Shown here: one piece after another, positions 46,201-57,999 of the stretch
Position numbering within the stretch: position 1 is the stretch's first letter
Layout of the letters: each line of letters opens with the position of its first letter
DNA from: Ilex aquifolium
Taxonomy: Eukaryota > Streptophyta > Magnoliopsida > Aquifoliales > Aquifoliaceae
DNA: 64,000 nucleotides
Reading direction: 5' to 3'
Assembly (NCBI GenBank): GCA_951799425.1
Contig: OX637409.1
Span: 8,354,960-8,418,959 of the forward strand
Notes under the pieces: model-generated
Seen by the model: the letters and a program-made list of their open reading frames with translations, nothing else
What the model was told of the DNA's origin: nothing
The model's database searches: none
Translations under genes and position numbers: made by a program

Positions 46201-47157
46201 TTGGTCCAAGAGGGACACTTCCAGGAGTATAACGATAAGGAAACTCCGAGGGAAGCCATCGTCGCTATTGACCATGCTGGTGTCTATCACAACGTGATCA
46301 ATGTCATTCATGTCTGCCCCTTGGAGCGGTCGACAACCAACACTCTAAGGTCCAATCTGAAGAGGATCATCTTTGCCAGAAAGGTGGAAGAAGAAAAAGA
46401 TAGAGGCCAACTGATCAAGAAGCCATGTTCGGATCAAAGTGGCATTACCTTTTCAAACGCTAATCTGGTGGGTGTGGCCCTTTCCCACGAAGACGCCCTG
46501 ATCGTAACTCTACGCATTTCAAATTTTGATGTCAAGAGGGTCTTAATCGACTTGGGGAGCTCCTCGAAGATAATGTACCTCGACATACTAAAGCAGATGG
46601 GCCTTAGGCCCAAAGATCTTACCCCCGTCAAGATACTCCTCGTCGGATTCAATGGGTCATACGCCCTACCTTTGGGGAAGCTTACTTTTCTATTCATGGA
46701 AGGACCCGTTATGGTCAATAATGAGTTTGTGGTGATAGATTCTGATTCACCGTACAACATAATTATGGAGTGGATTTGGTTGCACTTACTCGAAGCAATG
46801 CACTCCACGTATCACCAAAAATTGAAATTCCACACCCCAGAGGGGATAATGGAAATCTACAGAGACCAAGCTTCGTCAAAGACTTGTTTCTATGCAAAAG
46901 TTCAGGCCAGGGTTACATCCAAGGAAAAAGAACGTCAGATGAAGTGTTGAACAAATAGCAATTACAGTATGAGCGGCTGGGTGTGGAGGAACCATGGGTC
47001 GACCCAACTGGCCGCTCTATGGAGGACCTCCAGAAGGTACTCCTGAGTGAAGGTGACGATGAAAGATACTTCTTGATCGGCTCGATGATGTCAACGACGG
47101 AACAAGAAGAGATGGCAGATATTTTGCGAAAGAATGTGGATGTGTTTGCATGGTATA
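46201..47157 (+). pseudogene. Element C aspartic protease and start of reverse transcriptase
   Basis: The 249-codon frame contains VKRVLIDLGSSSKIMYLDIL, the protease active-site region, with D-L-G where D-T/S/G-G is usual. It is followed by LVGFNGSYALPLG and YNIIMEWIWLHLLEAMHSTYH, where gypsy proteases usually have YNxILGRPWL. After a stop at 46950 the next frame ends ILRKNVDVFAW, the conserved entry to the reverse transcriptase, which is cut off exactly where the hAT element begins. The protease would process the polyprotein; here it cannot be complete. Confidence 0.75.
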
Positions 47158-48119
47158 TAGGGGTGGCAATCGAATTGTGTCATGTCGTGTTCAGGTCATG
47201 TCATTTTGGGTTCCTGTCAAATAACCCTCAACCTGAACACGACCTGTTAAAATAATCGTGTCAAAAAATTCAACACGAACCCGCCACACTTATAACTCGT
47301 GAACCCGAACACAACCCTCTACGACACGTTTATGTGTTCAGGTCGTGTCCGTGTCACTCAACCCGTTCAACCTGTTAACCAACTCGACCTGTTACCAACC
47401 CGACCTGTTAACCAAACTGACTTGTTGCATAGTTAACCATTTTCAACCTGTTTTACATACATTGTAGAGTCAGAATCCAAAAAAAAAACCTATTCAACAT
47501 CAATAAATAGTAAATTTAATCAAAAGTCATTCATCCAAATCTCTAAAGAAAATCTATAATAATATAACACAACTAATTAGCATATTCTAAGTTCTAACCA
47601 AATGTTACTAACATCTCAAAAAGAATATATCCTAATTAAAATAGTATATATTGGATAATAAAAACAATTCTTAGACACACATCAAGATCATAGTCCCAAA
47701 AAGTAAGGAGGCTATTCTTCAGTAGCCACCAGTAGAGAATCCTTCAAAGTCACAATACAAAGAGTCTTACAATTCATACCGCTTCATCTCCTAGAAAATT
47801 GGATGCTAGAGTTAGAGTTAGAGTCAATGATGATTGATGAACCAAAAAGTAATAACAATATTGAGGCTCATTGCAACAAACCTAGAAGTCTGGTCATGCT
47901 TCATTAACCAACACATTCGAACTTTTCATAGTGTTGCAAGCATTTATGTTGACATTCATAACATCTTCAATCAGCTCATCCAATTCCAATTCCAATTTAG
48001 CAACTCCTAAATGGCGAAACAAAATAAATATAGATGTAAGAATGTTCTTTTCAATCAAACTAATAACGCAATTTATATATTTACCTCTTTCTTCAAACAA
48101 CCAATCTTTTGTGCATATT

Positions 48120-50164
48120 AAAAGTCTCTACAACTTGAGATTTTAAAGCACTACGATATTGGTCGAGAACATGACCACCAGTGCTAAATGCAAACTCCAA
48201 AGCAACAGTAGAAACCTGAATGGTCAACACATCACGAGCCATAATAGCAAGTTCTGGATACCGAAACTAGTGAGCATTTCAATAAGAAAGTACCTCAATA
48301 TTTTATGTCTTATCAACCAAAGGCTCATCCAAGTATAATTCCAATTGACTTTTATTTGCATTAGAAACAACTCTATTGTTCTTGTACAAGTTAAAGCCCT
48401 AAATCAGGAGAAAGAATAACACATCACAATATACTCATAAAATAAAATCAAATTTGATTGAATATAACTAAAACAAAAGTACCTTCAAAAAATCAGTAGG
48501 CTTTCGAGTTGGATTTAGCTCTCGACTAACATCACTACGAGGAAAATAAGATATTGTTTGAGAAGAAGAACCCTTAGAAGCATTTCCCATACACTCATCA
48601 ACTACATAAAATAGCTTCTCACAAACATTCATGCACTCTATTGACCCTTCACCGTAAAGCTCAATATAACACCACCCCACAAATTGAAATTTATAACGAG
48701 AATCAAATACCACTGCAATAGCCAATATCACACTATAATTGGATCAATACTTCTCAAATTTTCCAAGCATTTGATAAGTCATTTTCCTCATAAAACCATC
48801 CAAATTTTGGGTCTCCTTACTTAAGGTTAAATGAACAATGAAAACTTGCTCAAAGTATAGATTTGTTGTTGGGTATTTAGTGCCAGAAAATATACAAGTA
48901 GCATTGTAAAAAACTTCCAAAAACTTCTCAATCTTTTCCACTTTACCCCATTCCTCTTGGGATGGACAATACTAAAAATTCGAATCAACAAGTTGCAAAT
49001 AACTAAAGGCACGATGGTAGTAGATGTCACTTGTAAGCATGAGATATGAAGAATTCCATCTAGTTGGAATTTCTTGCCTCAAACCTTTCATATTATCTAA
49101 AGATGTTTGTGCAACACACTCTAGAAATTTTTGCTTTCTTGATTGAGATCCTCTTGCATACTTCACACATTCTCTAATCTTCTCCACAACAACATCTACT
49201 TCTCTCAAACCTTCTTGGAAAATTAAATTGAGAATATGAGCACAACAACGTACAAGAAAATAAGAACCTTCACTCAATAGTGCATTTTTCAAATTAAGTT
49301 GACCCTTTAGCATATTTACCAAGACATCATTTGCAGAAGCATTATCCAAAGTAATTGAAAACAACTTCTTCTTTATACCCCATTTACTTACCAATCTTTT
49401 GTTCTTATCAGCCAATGCAATGCCACTATGTGGGGGAGGAATATAAGAGAAATTTAGAATTTTCTTATTCAAGACATAATTTTTATCAATGAAATGGGTT
49501 GTGAGGCTCAAATAACCATCAGTAACAATAGATGTCCATAAATCAGAAGTTAAACAAATCCTACCAAGCAACTCACGTAGCATTACAATGACCTTATTCA
49601 TCTCTCTTGCATGCAACTTAAGGATATCTGTCTTGGCAGTATTCCTTGTAATGTATTTGACTTTAGGACACAAGTATGTGAAAATATTTCTAACAGCCTC
49701 ATACTCAACAAAGTGAAATGGCAAGGTCATGCTTAACTACAACAAAAATTAACAATTCTCGAAATTTTTCTTCACTAAATTGCTTACTTGCAATGACAGA
49801 CTTATCATTTTGGCACAAAAGTAATTGAAATATATCACATGTGGTGGTCTTCAAACATTTTTTAAAATGATGTTTCATATTATCTGTTCCACACTTACTG
49901 TCTGCGTTGTATTCTTTCTCACACTTCTTACATCTAGACTTGAGGATTACCTTTGCTTTTACCTCCATCTCCATCTTCAACTTCAGCTTCAAAAAGTTAA
50001 AAATGCTACCATACTGGTGAAGTGAGCGTGCATTTGCGTTTGCGCTTACAGTCTTTGTTACCTTTGCCCTTCTTTTGAGGTGCAATACTACATGTATCAC
50101 CAACATTTGGTCTACTCCCTTCTGTTGGTAATTCAGTCGTGCTTGCTTGGTTGTTGGGATTCAT
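48120..50164 (-). pseudogene. hAT transposase (BED finger, RNase H fold, hAT-C domain), decayed
   Basis: It starts MNPNNQASTTELPTEG at 50164. The BED zinc finger follows after a TAG at SPVW: CKKCEKEYNADSKCG with NMKHHFKKC supplies the Cys/His ligands. A one-base shift near 49722 leads to FHFVEYEAVRN, the RNase-H-like core LLGRICLTSDLWTS, then ITLDNASANDVLVN and RCCAHILNLI, and IPTRWNSSYLML. Further frames hold FSGTKYPTTNLYF and YKFQFVGWCY, and the hAT-C dimerisation tail with QLELYLDEP and FSTGGHVLDQYRSALK near 48150-48330. At least five stops or shifts make it inactive. The domain order is that of RICESLEEPER/Ac-like plant transposases. Confidence 0.85.
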
Positions 50165-50269
50165 CTATAAATAAGTGAACATAAATTAATGAACCAGAAA
50201 CGTTAATGAACAATAAAAATAATCAACAGAGTTCAAACAAAATTCTACTATGAACAATAAAAAAAATAT

Positions 50270-50690
50270 GCTATAGATCTAAAAAAAAAATCTTCTATAG
50301 ATCTAAACTAAGGGATCTCAATAGAGTTAAAAAAAAATTCTGCTATCAATAATAAAAAAAATATGTTATAGATCTAAAAAAAAAAAATCTACTATAGATA
50401 TTAAAAAATTTTTGCTATAGATCCAAACTAAGAGATCTCAGCAGAGGTCAAAAAAAAATTTATGTTATCAAATATAAAAACAATATGCTATAGATCTAAA
50501 AAACATTCTGCTATAGATCTAAAAAAAAAAAATTATGCTATAGATCTAAACTGAGAGATCTCAACAGAGTTCAAAAAAAAAAATTTACTATAGATCTAAA
50601 AAAAAAAATCTGCTACAAAAAATAAATAAATTATGCTATAGATCTTAACATGAATTCAAAAAAAAAATCTACTATAGATCTAAACTGAGA
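50270..50690. repeat. CTATAGATCT repeat array, about 11 copies
   Basis: Irregular units of GCTATAGATCTAAA plus an A-run and AATCTGCTA recur about every 30-45 bases, with some longer units containing AAACTGAGAGATCTCAACAGAG. It lies just upstream of the hAT transposase start and may be its subterminal region. Confidence 0.75.
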
Positions 50691-50968
50691 TAAAAGGAGA
50701 GAAATGAACTTATTACAACATACCTTCTACAGATGGCCGCCTTCAGTGGGTAGACTTATGGTTGAAAAGGCGATGGAAAGTGTAAGAGAAAGTGGTCTCC
50801 TGTCCTGCTGGGTGGCTGAGGGTCGTCTAAGGGTGAAGCTAGTGAAGTTTGAAGTGAAGAGGAGGGAGGAGGGAGTAGGGAGGCGACATAATGATTGCTC
50901 ACTTGCTTAGACAGACTTGGAATGATTAGATTTTTAGGCTTTAAGCTTTAGGATTATCTTATGCTTTT

Positions 50969-51384
50969 TGTTATTTATGACTTGTATTCCAAGTCTCAAT
51001 TGGATTTGGAGGCTCAAGAGTATTTGTTTTCAAATAGAAGATTGTTTCATTATTTAATTGGGAATGTATTGAAGAGTTCTAGTCCTACATGTATTTAAAC
51101 TCCTTACCTTAAAAGGAGTTTTCTAGCCTATAAATATAGGGATTTTGGTTTGCTCTATGTGTGTCTTTCCAATAATTATTGTAATATTGGAATAGAGGGG
51201 GTGAATGTTCTCTTGCCTTTTGACTTGAGAACTTTGTAATCTCTAACATTCAATAGTGAAATTTTGTTGTTGTGTTTCATTCGTGGACGTAGGCTTGCTT
51301 GTTGAGCCGAACCACGTAAATATTTGTGTTCTATTTTGCTATTTCGTTGTGTTATTATTTTGCTTGTGGTTTTGGTTCACAACA
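50969..51384 (+). repeat. Ty1/copia LTR (416 bp), fragment of an otherwise lost element
   Basis: Starts TGTTATTTATGAC and ends CACAACA. It has a TATA box (CCTATAAATATAGG, about 51129) and is followed by a perfect primer site. No second LTR is seen in the window. Confidence 0.8.
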
Positions 51385-51387
51385 AAT

Positions 51388-51399
51388 TGGTATCAGAGC
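51388..51399 (+). promoter_or_regulatory. Copia primer-binding site (initiator Met-tRNA)
   Basis: TGGTATCAGAGC, an exact match to the usual plant copia site, four bases after the LTR. Confidence 0.9.
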
Positions 51400-51412
51400 T
51401 ATTGGTTTCGGG

Positions 51413-51469
51413 ATGGCTACAGCAAAATTCGAGATAGAAAAATTTGATGGTCAGAAAAATTTCAGTTTA
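51413..51469 (+). pseudogene. Copia gag N-terminus, truncated
   Basis: MATAKFEIEKFDGQKNFSLW is the conserved start of many plant copia Gag proteins. After Trp the sequence switches abruptly to unrelated DNA of element C, so the rest of the copia element is missing. Confidence 0.85.
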
Positions 51470-52865
51470 TGGCCGCTAACATCGCCCCGATGCCACTTCT
51501 AATGTCGCCAAAAATCTCACAACACTGGCGAAAAAGGTGTCGGCAGTGTTGGTCCTTCCGACTAGGTCGACGAGAACACTGTCATCATCGGTCTAAAGGA
51601 TGGAGGTAGGATTCTCAGCCGAATGAGGAGCCGATGGATTCCGCTCTAGAACGGGAGTAGTGACCTCGACGTCTTTGGCTTGGACCTCAGCTGACGCCTA
51701 AAAACCTTCTCGAAGGAAGGAGTGAATTCATGTTCTCTGTAGAAGGGACACTCGGCAGGGACTCCAGCAGCCCGAAGTGCCTCATCCTAGCCTTTCTTCA
51801 AATGCTCCTTCTTTACCTCCTCAAAGGCAACTCCTTTCTCCCATTGGCCGCCGAAGATGAGCAAGTCATTCTTTTACTCCTTGTCAGAGTCTAGCAGGTG
51901 TGTCACGAGGTACATGGCAGGGTCCTAGGCTTTGAGGTAGAATTTTTGCTGAGGCATTACCCTCACCAAAGTATAACAAAAAAGAATGTCCTCTAAGCCG
52001 AAGTTGACATGGAGTCTTTCATTCAAAGTGACCACCCCCATGATGATCCTAAATGTGTTTACACAAAATTGCCTCTGGAAAAGGTGGAATTAGTAAAAAA
52101 AACGGAGGAGATATGGTGAAGGGGGAATCTAATACCGCCTTTTATGATCGCCTTGGTAAAAAAAGGCATGGTTGTCTCGGTGTCCGTTTCGACACGATGG
52201 AGTCTGGGTACAAACTCGTTCACGGTACCCCAAAGGAGATCGAATTGTGGGTCTTGAAGTTAGTTATTTGCTAGCGACCTTTGACCGTGTACTTTCTCTA
52301 CCTCGAGGGGCTAGGCTCGTCTACATTAATGCTGGTGTTTCGATGGCGTCTTATCATAAGAAGACAGAAGGGAACTCGGGAAGAATATCCTAAAGGGGTC
52401 CGACGAAGGAAGAAGGAGACAAAGAGACGAGGTAATCACCGAAAACGAAAAAAGGAGGCCATTACTTACCAAGGGATTCGATTGCTACTCAGAAACAGAG
52501 TCCCTGGACAAACCTTGCCATGACTCCGGTAGGCGTGAAAGAACCTGAAGGGCGGTGAGCTTTATACTTCTTCGGTGAACTCAAGGGGAGTAATGAACCA
52601 CTAGTGGAAAATTGTGGTCTTTTAGTGGGTTTTCTGGAAAAATTCTTAGAAGGGTCTCTCACAAAGAAGGTAACAGAGAGAATGAAAAAAATGACCACTT
52701 CTATGTGACGGAGGTGCCATAATTACCCACATTCCACGATAAGCCGCATTAAATACGGTACGATCCCCAAAGGTGGGAAAGTGGTTGCACATCCCTTGTG
52801 AAAAGCCAAAGATACAAGCCCTTTCATCTTCATCTGACACGTCATCTAGCCCGTACGAAGATCAA
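51470..52865 (-). pseudogene. Antisense protein-like region of element C
   Basis: Between the copia junction and the 3' LTR, the minus strand reads as decayed protein: NERLHVNFGLEDILFCYTL near 52020, IFGGQWEKGVAFEEVKKEH near 51850 and EALRAAGVPAECPF near 51760. The frames are interrupted by several stops. Position and orientation match the antisense frames of elements B and E. I do not recognise a domain. The plus-strand frames at 52053-52523 are less protein-like. Confidence 0.5.
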
Positions 52866-52879
52866 GGACTGGGGGCAGT

Positions 52880-54007
52880 TGATGGGTCATTCTGGAAATC
52901 ACTGAGGGAATGACATGTGTTGTCAGTACAGTCCTCAACTGGGGAGACCCTCCTCGGCATCATGCCTCACCTGCATGTCGGCAATTCTGTTATACTTCGG
53001 CATCCAGTGATGACTCACCTCGGCGTCGACCACCATGAGTCCTTTGCGTGGGAGGACCTCCTCGGCATCATGCCTCATCAGTATGTCAGCAACTCCGTTA
53101 TACTTTGGCATCCGGTGATGACTCACCTCAGCGTCAACAACCATGTAGGAGCATAAGCTTTGACTTTAAAGATAGAGATGATTAACAAAGGCAAACACGC
53201 CTACGATCAAGATAATTATGGCTTGAGGATGAGGTTGACTCTCAGTTATTGACCCCCCTCTCCAAGGCAATCACAATGATCAGAAAAGTAATTCAATGAC
53301 CAATGACAGAGACGCACGGTATACAAAACATTAATTCCTGACCCCTCAAAGGGAAGATTGATGAAAATTCCCCCATACATGCACGGTCATGCCCAAGGCG
53401 CATTAAATAATTCGACAAAAGCAAGAGAAACATTCATTGCTCGGCAGGGCTAAGAAAGGTATATTAAGTGCTCGAGGTCCCAAGCGCGTACCTGCAGAAA
53501 TACCTGGTGCAGAGAAAAACAGACGCTCCGATCGAGATCTGTGCACTAGATGGTGTTCCCTATACGAACCAACCAGGAACTTTCCCTCTAAGGAGACCCT
53601 GTTATTTGCCTCAGTCAACTCCTGAAAGGTATAAATAGCACACTCAAGCTCAAAGAAAAGGTAGGAAACCCCTTGTCTAAGCAATGCAACAATGTTCTCC
53701 AACCCTTTCTCAAATATTGACTTGAGCATCGGAGGGGTTACGCTAGAGAACACTCTGGCAGCCTTCTAACTCTTCTTTCTTGAGTGACAGATCACTGTTA
53801 AGGCCCTTTACGTGGTTTGATCGTTTGCAGAGGAAGGTTCCACTACTGTTCACTACCCACCATCTCTAAAGTCTTGTACGCAGCTCCATAGTTGTTCACC
53901 GTGGGAAGCATGGGAGGGGTTTCATTTAGGTGACCTTCCAGGGAGGTGTGAGCTCATCAAGGGATAGATATGTCATCTCATTTATTGTGTAGAAATCACC
54001 CCGCATA
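52880..54007 (+). repeat. Element C 3' LTR (1128 bp)
   Basis: A direct copy of 43509-44660 with scattered substitutions and small indels. Retains TATAAATAGCACA near 53632. Confidence 0.9.
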
Positions 54008-54012
54008 ATACG

Positions 54013-54540
54013 TTACAACAAATTTGATCAACTCTCTTGTTATCGTTTAAAATAAAGCTTAGAGGTATTGGAGCTTATCATCCCATCTTAAACGAGCCTT
54101 TGTAATATCGTAAAACCCAACACTTAATATCTCTTCTCTTCAATATGAAAAAAAATAAATAATTATCAGGAATTAACGTAGATTTTGGTCGGTCTAGATT
54201 CTTATATTACATTTTGGTCACTTAATAATAAATAATACATCGTATATGAGTTAAGAACCCATTATAAATAATATATCCCTCCTAAATTTATAAGAAATAA
54301 TTTACTCTCAAGTGAAATTAAAATAAAATATAATATATAGAATCTAAGTCCAATTTTGGCATAGAACAAATGACATCAAAACCAAAATTATTATGCTTCA
54401 TCAGAGTCCATGTGTCTTTACACATGAAGTTTATTGTATCTTTTTCCAAGGAAATTTATTATATATTGATGGTGTAATTTATGCGGTTGTGTAGTTGAGC
54501 TTGGGGCTTAAAAAGGGGGAAATTAACTAAAAATTTATTA
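54013..54540. other. Intergenic, no gene seen
   Basis: AT-rich spacer. Nothing supported. Confidence 0.5.
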
Positions 54541-54569
54541 GGGATGATAATGGGGATTCACTGGGATGT

Positions 54570-55315
54570 GCAGTTTGAGTTACTAGGTTCGTAGTGGTTA
54601 ATAACCAATCACAGAGACAACAACCATCAATCGATAGACAGAAGATTTATAGTGGTTCACCAGCTTGAAAGCTTAACTAGTCCACTCTAAAGGAATCTCT
54701 TGCTCCTTGGGGTTTTTCTATTATTTGGGTAAGAAGATTACAAGGCTATAGAGAGTCTATTCACAGATATTCTGCCTTTTTCCAAAGCGAGGGATCGGTC
54801 CCTATTTATAGTGTGTAGGAGTTTCGCGTAATCAACGTGATCCTTGCGTAACAGCCGTGATCCTTTCATAACAGCAGGGATCCTTGCATAATCAACGTAA
54901 TCCTCTGAGGGTTGTTACAACTCATGTGCAGGGAATCTTTGGTCGTTAGAGGCTATATTCTCTAGGCGTGACGTGACTTTCTAGAAGGTTTGAGTTGTTG
55001 TTGTCACAGTGTGCTCAAGGAAAAACCTGAGGTAGAAGACCTGAGCTCGAAGGTCAGAGCTGGAAGACTTGAGGTGGAAGACCTGAGCTCAAAGGTCCGA
55101 GCTGGAAGACCTGAGTTGGGAGTCCGAGCTAAGAGGTCCGAGCTGGAAGACCGAGGTCTGAGCTAGAAGACATAAGGTGGAAGACCTGAGCTGGGAGTCT
55201 GAGCTAAAAGGTCCGAGCTGGAAGACTTGAGCTGAGAGACTGAGGTCCGAGTTGGAAGACTTGAGGTTCAAGACCTGAGCTGGGAGGTCTGAATTGCTTC
55301 TAGGCTGAGTTTAAC
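54570..55315 (-). repeat. Possible solo LTR (minus strand)
   Basis: On the minus strand CACTATAAATAGGGACC (about 54808-54824) is a strong TATA-type promoter inside a non-coding block that starts near TGTTAAACTCAGCC and ends near the AGTAACTCAAACTGCACA boundary. No partner copy, primer site or target duplication was found, so the call rests on composition and promoter only. Confidence 0.35.
55025..55300. repeat. GAAGACCTGAGCT minisatellite
   Basis: Irregular tandem copies of GAAGACCTGAGCTGGGAGTC and CGAGCTGGAAGAC, combining roughly 20-base units, over about 275 bases. A minus-strand frame (SSDLSLSAQVFQLGP repeats) is a by-product. Confidence 0.8.
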
Positions 55316-55800
55316 ATTAGATAATTTTTGGTATCATCATACATCTTATTAAAACTGCCCTAAACTGAAATATTTGTCTTTTTTTATATGTAAGTATTTG
55401 TCTTGAACAGATCCAAAATAATGAAAATGACGTATGAAATGAATGGACATTCGTAGTCGGAACTCAAATAGTCAAATGTGCCCCTAACATGGTGGGGCCA
55501 ACTTTTATGCCTAAGCTTTGTTACGAGGAAACCTGCCGCCTAGCATCAAAAAAATTAAATTCCCATAGATTTTTTTTTTTAATCTATAATAGTAGTCCTT
55601 AGTTAAAAAAGCACAATAATGACTCAGATCATTTAGATCTAATGATTTATATTATGATTTAATTTTATAATCTTTTAATTACGATAACTCATTTGAATTT
55701 TAACTTTTAACCTCTTAACTACAATAACTCACTTAAATTTTAATTTTTTAATTAAAATAGCTCATTTAAAATTTTCTTTTAATCAGAGTAATTTAGCATA
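55316..55800. other. Intergenic, no gene seen
   Basis: AT-rich, with repeated AACTCATTTAAATTTTAAT. The same repeat resumes on the far side of element E (62305-62420), showing that E inserted into this sequence. Confidence 0.6.
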
Positions 55801-55805
55801 TACAT

Positions 55806-56402
55806 TGAAGAGCCCAAATCCAACCGGGCCAGGCCCAATAAACCAAGTAAGCTCAAGTCAGCTAAAAAAGCAGGTCAAGTCCAGTTCGTCAATCCGATTC
55901 AGTCCAAGATCCAAGTAGTCCATGAAGAAAAGAGCACGTGGGGAGAGATTATCGGAATATTCACTCTCGAAGATCAAGGCTATCATAATTGTACTTACAT
56001 TTTGTAACTATCCTCCCCGAAAAATTAGTGCCCTCACACTCACGTCACCGCCTCACCATGCCTATAAATTGTAAGTCCTCTCCACATGAGATGACACATC
56101 CTGGCATCTCACTACACATTGAGCTTTGTCTCTACACCTCTCTACTCACATATAGCTTATCTCTCCTACCTATTGTACATCTCCTGGAGCACACCTTTCC
56201 CTTACTTTATTCACCAATAAAGACCCCCGGCCACCGTTGCCGTTTCCCGAAGTGAAGTAGGTCATCCAGACCGAACCACTATATATCTGTGTTGACTCGA
56301 TATTTACATTACTGCCATTGATTGCTTATTTATTGTCCATTAATTTCACCCTATCACACACTTGACTGTTGATCTTGCACGAGACAGTTTTGTGCATCAT
56401 CA
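55806..56402 (+). repeat. Element E 5' LTR (597 bp)
   Basis: Begins TGAAGAGCCCAAATCC and ends GTGCATCATCA. Contains CCTATAAATTG (56060), a probable TATA box. Confidence 0.93.
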
Positions 56403-56403
56403 G

Positions 56404-56412
56404 TTTGGCGCC
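56404..56412 (+). promoter_or_regulatory. Element E primer-binding site
   Basis: TTTGGCGCC, the core used by Tat-lineage plant gypsy elements, one base after the LTR. Confidence 0.8.
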
Positions 56413-56454
56413 TTCTATGGGAAACGATTAAGTTTTCTACTACCTTGCTACTCC

Positions 56455-57999
56455 ATGGCAATCACGACTAGGTCGATGAGTCAACAACCGGGAGACAACA
56501 ACCCGGCCCCCCGGGAGGAGGCTCCGCCTCCCCTCGCACCCCCTGAACCATCCATTGCGGTAACTCCCGTGGTCGGACAACAGCTTTTACAGACCATGCA
56601 ACTATTGGTAAACCAGAACCAGCAAATCATTCAGTTGATGCTCGCCTCGGGAGGCGTCGCCCCTCAACCTGTAGGAGGAACATCACTTCGTCCAATGGGA
56701 GAAACACAACAACCTCTCCACTCTGGGTGCCAAGTCGCCCCCCACCGTGGAGCCTCGCGACAAAATGCCCTAGGACAACGCCCAGGTGCCTCTCGCCCTG
56801 GAGTCCGTCCTCAACACGCCAGAAGCTCACATGTTTCCTCTTCTCATGTACCTGCAGAGAAAGACGAGGGAGAAAGCCAGTATGTCGATCATGAAAGTCA
56901 TTACAATAACCCGACTGAGGATGTCCCCAACCAATGGGACGAGAAGATTAAAGAGGTGCAAAACCAACTCGGTGATGCCCTCAACGCCATCAAGGCACAA
57001 GCGCCAGAAACTATAGACTACCTAGTAAGGCGTACTGACACTCCATTTTATTGCAGATGTTGTCAATTATCCCCTATCCTCGAAGTTCAAGATGCCTGCC
57101 ATTGAGATCTTCAATGGTACCAAGGACCCTCTAGATCACCTCGACACCTATAAGTTTCTTATGCAACTCCACAACGTGCCTGATGAGATCATGTGTAGAG
57201 CCTTCCCCACCACCTTGAAGGGGTCTGCTCGACAATAGTTCACGAAGATCAAATCCTTCTCTATCCACTCCTTCGCGAAACTAAGTAAGTCTTTCGTCTT
57301 CCACTTCATGGGGGGCGCCGACACCAGAAACCTGTTACCCACCTGCTCACCATCAAGCAAGACCGGGATGAAAGCCTTAGGATTTACCTCACTCGTTTCA
57401 ACGAGGAGGCTCTCCAGATCGAGGAGCCAGACGATAAGGTAGCCCTGGCTGCCTTCATTGCTGGTTTGCGCTCCTCTAGCTTCATGTTCTCCGTCCTCAA
57501 AAAGTCGCCCTCCAACATGTCCGAGTTGTTGTCAAGGGCACAGAAGTATATGAATGTCGAGGACGTCACCAAGGCCTATCGAGGTGAGTCCTCCCGAGGA
57601 GGGGAGAAAAGGAAAGACACCCGTGAAGACAAGTGGGAGGCGGAGAACAAGAGAAAGAGAACTGGGAGAGTCTCTATCAAGGACCGTCTCGGTCCCGTTC
57701 CCCCGAGAGAACGACAGCCTTTCACGTCACTCAACGCCTTGGTGGAGCACATCCTATTCTAGATACAGGATGACCCCACGCTCCGATGGCCCGAAAAAAT
57801 GAAGTCCGCCCCAAATCACAGAAATTCCAACAGGTACTGTCGCTTCCACCACGATCATGACCACGACACTGATGACTACTATGAGCTCAAGAGGCAGATC
57901 AAGGAGCTCATACAACGTGGCCAATTGAGGCAGTACGTTGTTGGCAGAGGACAAGCCCCGCCACCTGGCCGGGACCAAGATGACAAAGAATGCCAGTAA
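56455..57999 (+). pseudogene. Element E gag, frameshifted
   Basis: It starts MAITTRSMSQQPGDNN at 56455 with a Pro/Gln-rich N-terminus. After a one-base shift near 57045 (an extra T in CCATTTTATTGC) the Retrotrans_gag core appears: [20 protein letters not shown] and then [11 protein letters not shown] followed by TAG in place of the usual Trp. Another shift near 57310 leads to LTIKQDRDESLRIYLTRFNE and IAGLRSSSFMFSVLKKSP. The C-terminus has a Lys/Arg-rich linker and YCRFHHDHDHDTDDYYELKR, a zinc-binding-like motif typical of this clade, ending at 57999. Other frames across this region are shadows. Confidence 0.85.

Larger units (their letters stand above)
47158..50960 (-). mobile_element. hAT transposon relic inserted in element C pol
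   Basis: The left end TAGGGGTGGCAATCGAATTG is a hAT-type terminus, with subterminal GACCTGTTAACC and TCGTGTC repeats to about 47440. A decayed hAT transposase lies on the minus strand (48120-50164), preceded on its 5' side by a repeat array (50270-50690). The matching right end (reverse complement of TAGGGGTGGC) is not found before the copia LTR at 50969, so the right end is deleted or too decayed. The upper boundary is therefore only the start of the next element. Confidence 0.7.
43509..54007 (+). mobile_element. Ty3/gypsy retrotransposon C (plus strand), interrupted and pol-deleted
   Basis: LTRs at 43509-44660 and 52880-54007 are clear direct copies, both starting TGATGGG.CATT. The primer site ATTTGGCGTCATCTATGGG follows the first, and the purine tract GGACTGGGGGCAG precedes the second. 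Flanking 5-mers ATATG (43504-43508) and ATACG (54008-54012) fit a target duplication with one change. It encodes gag, protease and the first residues of reverse transcriptase (to 47157). There it is cut by a hAT element; a copia LTR piece follows, then C's own 3' region from about 51470. Most of pol is missing. Confidence 0.85.

Noticed and set aside
52917-53156. 79-codon plus-strand frame in the LTR, also found at 43544
   Set aside because: Its presence in both LTRs reflects LTR duplication, not a gene; the frame is not conserved between the two copies.
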